A DNA stretch of 64,000 nt, taken from positions 156,909,995-156,973,994 of the forward strand of contig NC_090729.1 of assembly GCF_036898095.1 (NCBI RefSeq). Reading direction: 5' to 3'. The position numbers and the translations under genes were made by a program. The notes beneath the pieces were generated by a model, which saw nothing but the letters and a program-made list of their open reading frames with translations, made no database searches and was not told the DNA's origin. This document shows, piece by piece, positions 59,880 to 64,000 of this stretch; positions within the stretch are counted from its first letter, which is position 1; each line of letters begins with the position of its first letter. The stretch comes from Palaemon carinicauda. Taxonomy: Eukaryota > Arthropoda > Malacostraca > Decapoda > Palaemonidae.

Positions 59880-62057
<2,178 letters not shown>

Positions 62058-62699
62058 GTAATTCAGAGAAGACCTCCCTGTAACTGATATCCAGATCTTA
62101 AACAGGGAGGTTGGAGCAACACAACACTCTCATGCCAACATATCGGAAAACTGCAGCGATAGCCTACAGTTTATCAACCATCAAACGATAAAATTCCGAG
62201 GTTGCTCAATATCGGATTTGTCATTACCAATATCACCTCAGTGTTCAGGTACTACACCTAGCACGGGATGGTGCACCCAAACTGAGAGTGCTGAACAAGT
62301 TAAAAGCGAAGACAATAAGGGAGCAGTAGTGTATGGGTTAAGGTGTACCAAAGCTTACGCGTTGGTCTCACTTAACCCTTTCCCAAGCAAAATACGTCGT
62401 CCCCACCGAAAAGATCTTATTTATTCATAAACTGTTTCTATTAATTAAAGTTATTCGCTGTTTTAATCGTTGCTTCGTTTTCTGTGGTTCTTTATGATTA
62501 ATATTCCTTGTTTTCTTAGTTAATCCTCTCCCCCCTTTTCCCCTAAGACGAGTTAGAATTAATAAATAAAGGCAGACACTCACGATATCCATTTCTCAGT
62601 GCGTTTGGCCTCGTTCATCAGCAAGTACCGATTGTGATCGACTCCTGTTTCACCAGCTAATTTCGGAGGTCATCGCTTCTCAAACACTCATCCTATATC

Positions 62700-63318
62700 A
62701 TGGCTTCATCGAAAAAGTTTTTGCGAACTACGTCGGAAATTTTAGAATGTCTTGATATGTGTTCTTCAGAAGATGATTTTGTAGGCATCGACGACAAAGA
62801 GGAAAATTGTGATGTTAGTTATAACGGGGTTTTCATGGACATGGAAAATAATGCTTCATCCGATTCCGATTCTGAGCACGATGGTAGTGACTTTGACGAG
62901 AGGCTCTACGACCCTCCACGAGAATTGCTAGAAGTGAACGATGAAGAAGTTAGTGACAGTGACGATGAAGAAAATGAATGGGAAGAATATAATGAAGAAA
63001 AAACTAAACCATCGTAATTATAGAAAAGAGCTATGTGAACAACTTATTGGTGATTTCCGAGTAAGATTGGGAGGAAAAAGATCTCTTGTCAACGGACATG
63101 AAGTACCAGAAAGACTAAGGAATGATAAATGCCATATAATAAACTGTATACCAGATAATCTTCTAAGAGATTGTGCTGTTTGCAGCGATCGTTACGGGCC
63201 CGGTGGACGTAAAAAAGCTGCGTATTGCTGTCTTACTTGTCCTGGTAACCCAGCGTTGCATCCAAAAAATTGTTTTATGTTATATCACACAAAAGTTGAT
63301 TATAAAGTTAAATATTAG
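62700..63318 (+). pseudogene. PiggyBac transposase, N- and C-terminal parts fused, catalytic core deleted
   Basis: 62700-63017 encodes an acidic N-terminal region (SSDSDSEHDGSDFDE; NDEEVSDSDDEENEWEEYNE), typical of piggyBac-like transposases. Then, in a +1-shifted frame from about 63010, NYRKELCEQLIGDFRVRLG is followed by a Cys-rich domain (DCAVCSDRYGPGGRKKAAYC, CLTCPGNPALHPKNCFMLYH) ending in TKVDY at 63318. This is the C-terminal PiggyBac Cys-rich domain that binds DNA ends. The DDD catalytic region (around 350 residues) between them is absent. The product could not transpose; the Cys-rich domain could still bind DNA if translated. Confidence 0.82.
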
Positions 63319-64000
63319 ATTTTTTTCAGAAAAAAAGCATTCCAAATAAAAAATTTTCAATTCTTGACTTTTCTAACAAGATATTTTTTTTTGTTATCTA
63401 AATCTTGTACTGTAAATTGTTAACTTATTTTTCCAGATTTTTTTTTTCAATTCCTATATTTGAATTGCATTTTTGTATATTTTATTGGAACGATTTCTCA
63501 TACAGAACACTTATTTAATGTTATAACAGAAAACTGAAATATGATGTCAAACATATTATAGATTCTGTGTAAAAAATATCATAATTATATATAATGCCAT
63601 GATTATTCTATTTTTTATAATAGTATCAATTTATTCATTTCTCTATCTTATATGATAAATTTTTCAAATGATTCTATCAACATAATTTTCAATCATATCT
63701 ATATTTTATTTCGTATCAAACTCTGAATAGTTTGTTCTTGTCAGGACTAATTAATAATTATATGTTCATATTATACTGGACTTTTTTTTTCCACAAAATC
63801 CATGTACATTTCTTAAATAGCATCATTAAATGAGTTGGTTTATATAAATTACAGTAAAATATATATAATAACTTTATGAAAATTTTCACATCACTCTGAA
63901 GAATATAGTGAGAATGAATGCATAAACTAGGTCAGAGATTTGGTTTATTAATATATATTTATATACTATGTACTATATATATGTACATATATATATATAT
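63319..64000. other. AT-rich tail after the piggyBac remnant
   Basis: Strongly AT-rich with T runs and a closing (TA)n; no gene seen. It is probably the 3' untranslated part of the element and its flank. Confidence 0.4.

Larger units (their letters stand above)
62376..64000 (+). mobile_element. PiggyBac element with deleted transposase, 3' end beyond window
   Basis: The left end CCCTTTCCCAAGCAAAATAC follows TTAA (62372-62375), as in piggyBac elements. The coding remnant is at 62700-63318. No matching ...GGGAAAGGGTTAA end is seen before 64000, so the right end lies outside or is lost. The first bases (TTAACCCTTT) are shared with MITE family 1, so a related transposase may have mobilised those MITEs. 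Confidence 0.65.

Overview
The window is eukaryotic nuclear DNA, most probably from a decapod crustacean. This is inferred from very dense dinucleotide microsatellites, an interspersed repeat ending in (TAA)n that I associate with decapods, RTE- and Jockey/CR1-like LINE debris, and an unusual abundance of DIRS-type tyrosine-recombinase retrotransposons. No bacterial-style gene organisation is present.

The one confidently recognised host gene is a Rad6-family ubiquitin-conjugating enzyme (UBE2A/UBE2B, fly Ubc6) on the minus strand. I reconstruct five coding exons: 54836-54793, 38109-38029, 15330-15126, 14760-14632 and 10522-10484. Splice sites and phases fit and give a 165-residue protein. The catalytic core is almost invariant (HPN at 78-80, Cys88, Ser120). 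The last exon adds a short acidic tail in place of the usual stop just after EQSW. The gene spans about 44 kb because introns 1 (16.7 kb), 2 (22.7 kb) and 4 (4.1 kb) are full of transposons.

Layout: 1-4572 is an internally deleted DIRS element (A) cut by the window edge. 4573-10126 is AT-rich with no recognised gene. 10127-54836 is the UBE2A locus. Its intron 4 holds a (GA)n palindrome, an RTE-like LINE end and a LINE scrap. Intron 2 holds Jockey/CR1-like LINE fragments, a (TAA)n-tailed repeat, DIRS B (19009-25312), a 1.5-kb TTAA-flanked MITE (26625-28146), DIRS C (28617-35115) and a rotted DIRS E (about 35.4-37.9 kb). Intron 1 holds a LINE scrap, DIRS D (40735-48016, split by a pogo/Tigger-like MITE) and four copies of a 0.3-kb piggyBac-type MITE. 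Upstream of the gene (54837-64000) are candidate CRE sites, microsatellites, a decayed RTE LINE (59880-61856) and a piggyBac derivative that has lost its catalytic domain (62376 onward).

All DIRS copies lie on the minus strand, the same sense as UBE2A. Three of them (B, C and D) show the complete DIRS layout: inverted terminal repeats plus an internal complementary region that matches both outer ends. Every retrotransposon ORF is broken by frameshifts or deletions, except one long gag-like ORF in element D.
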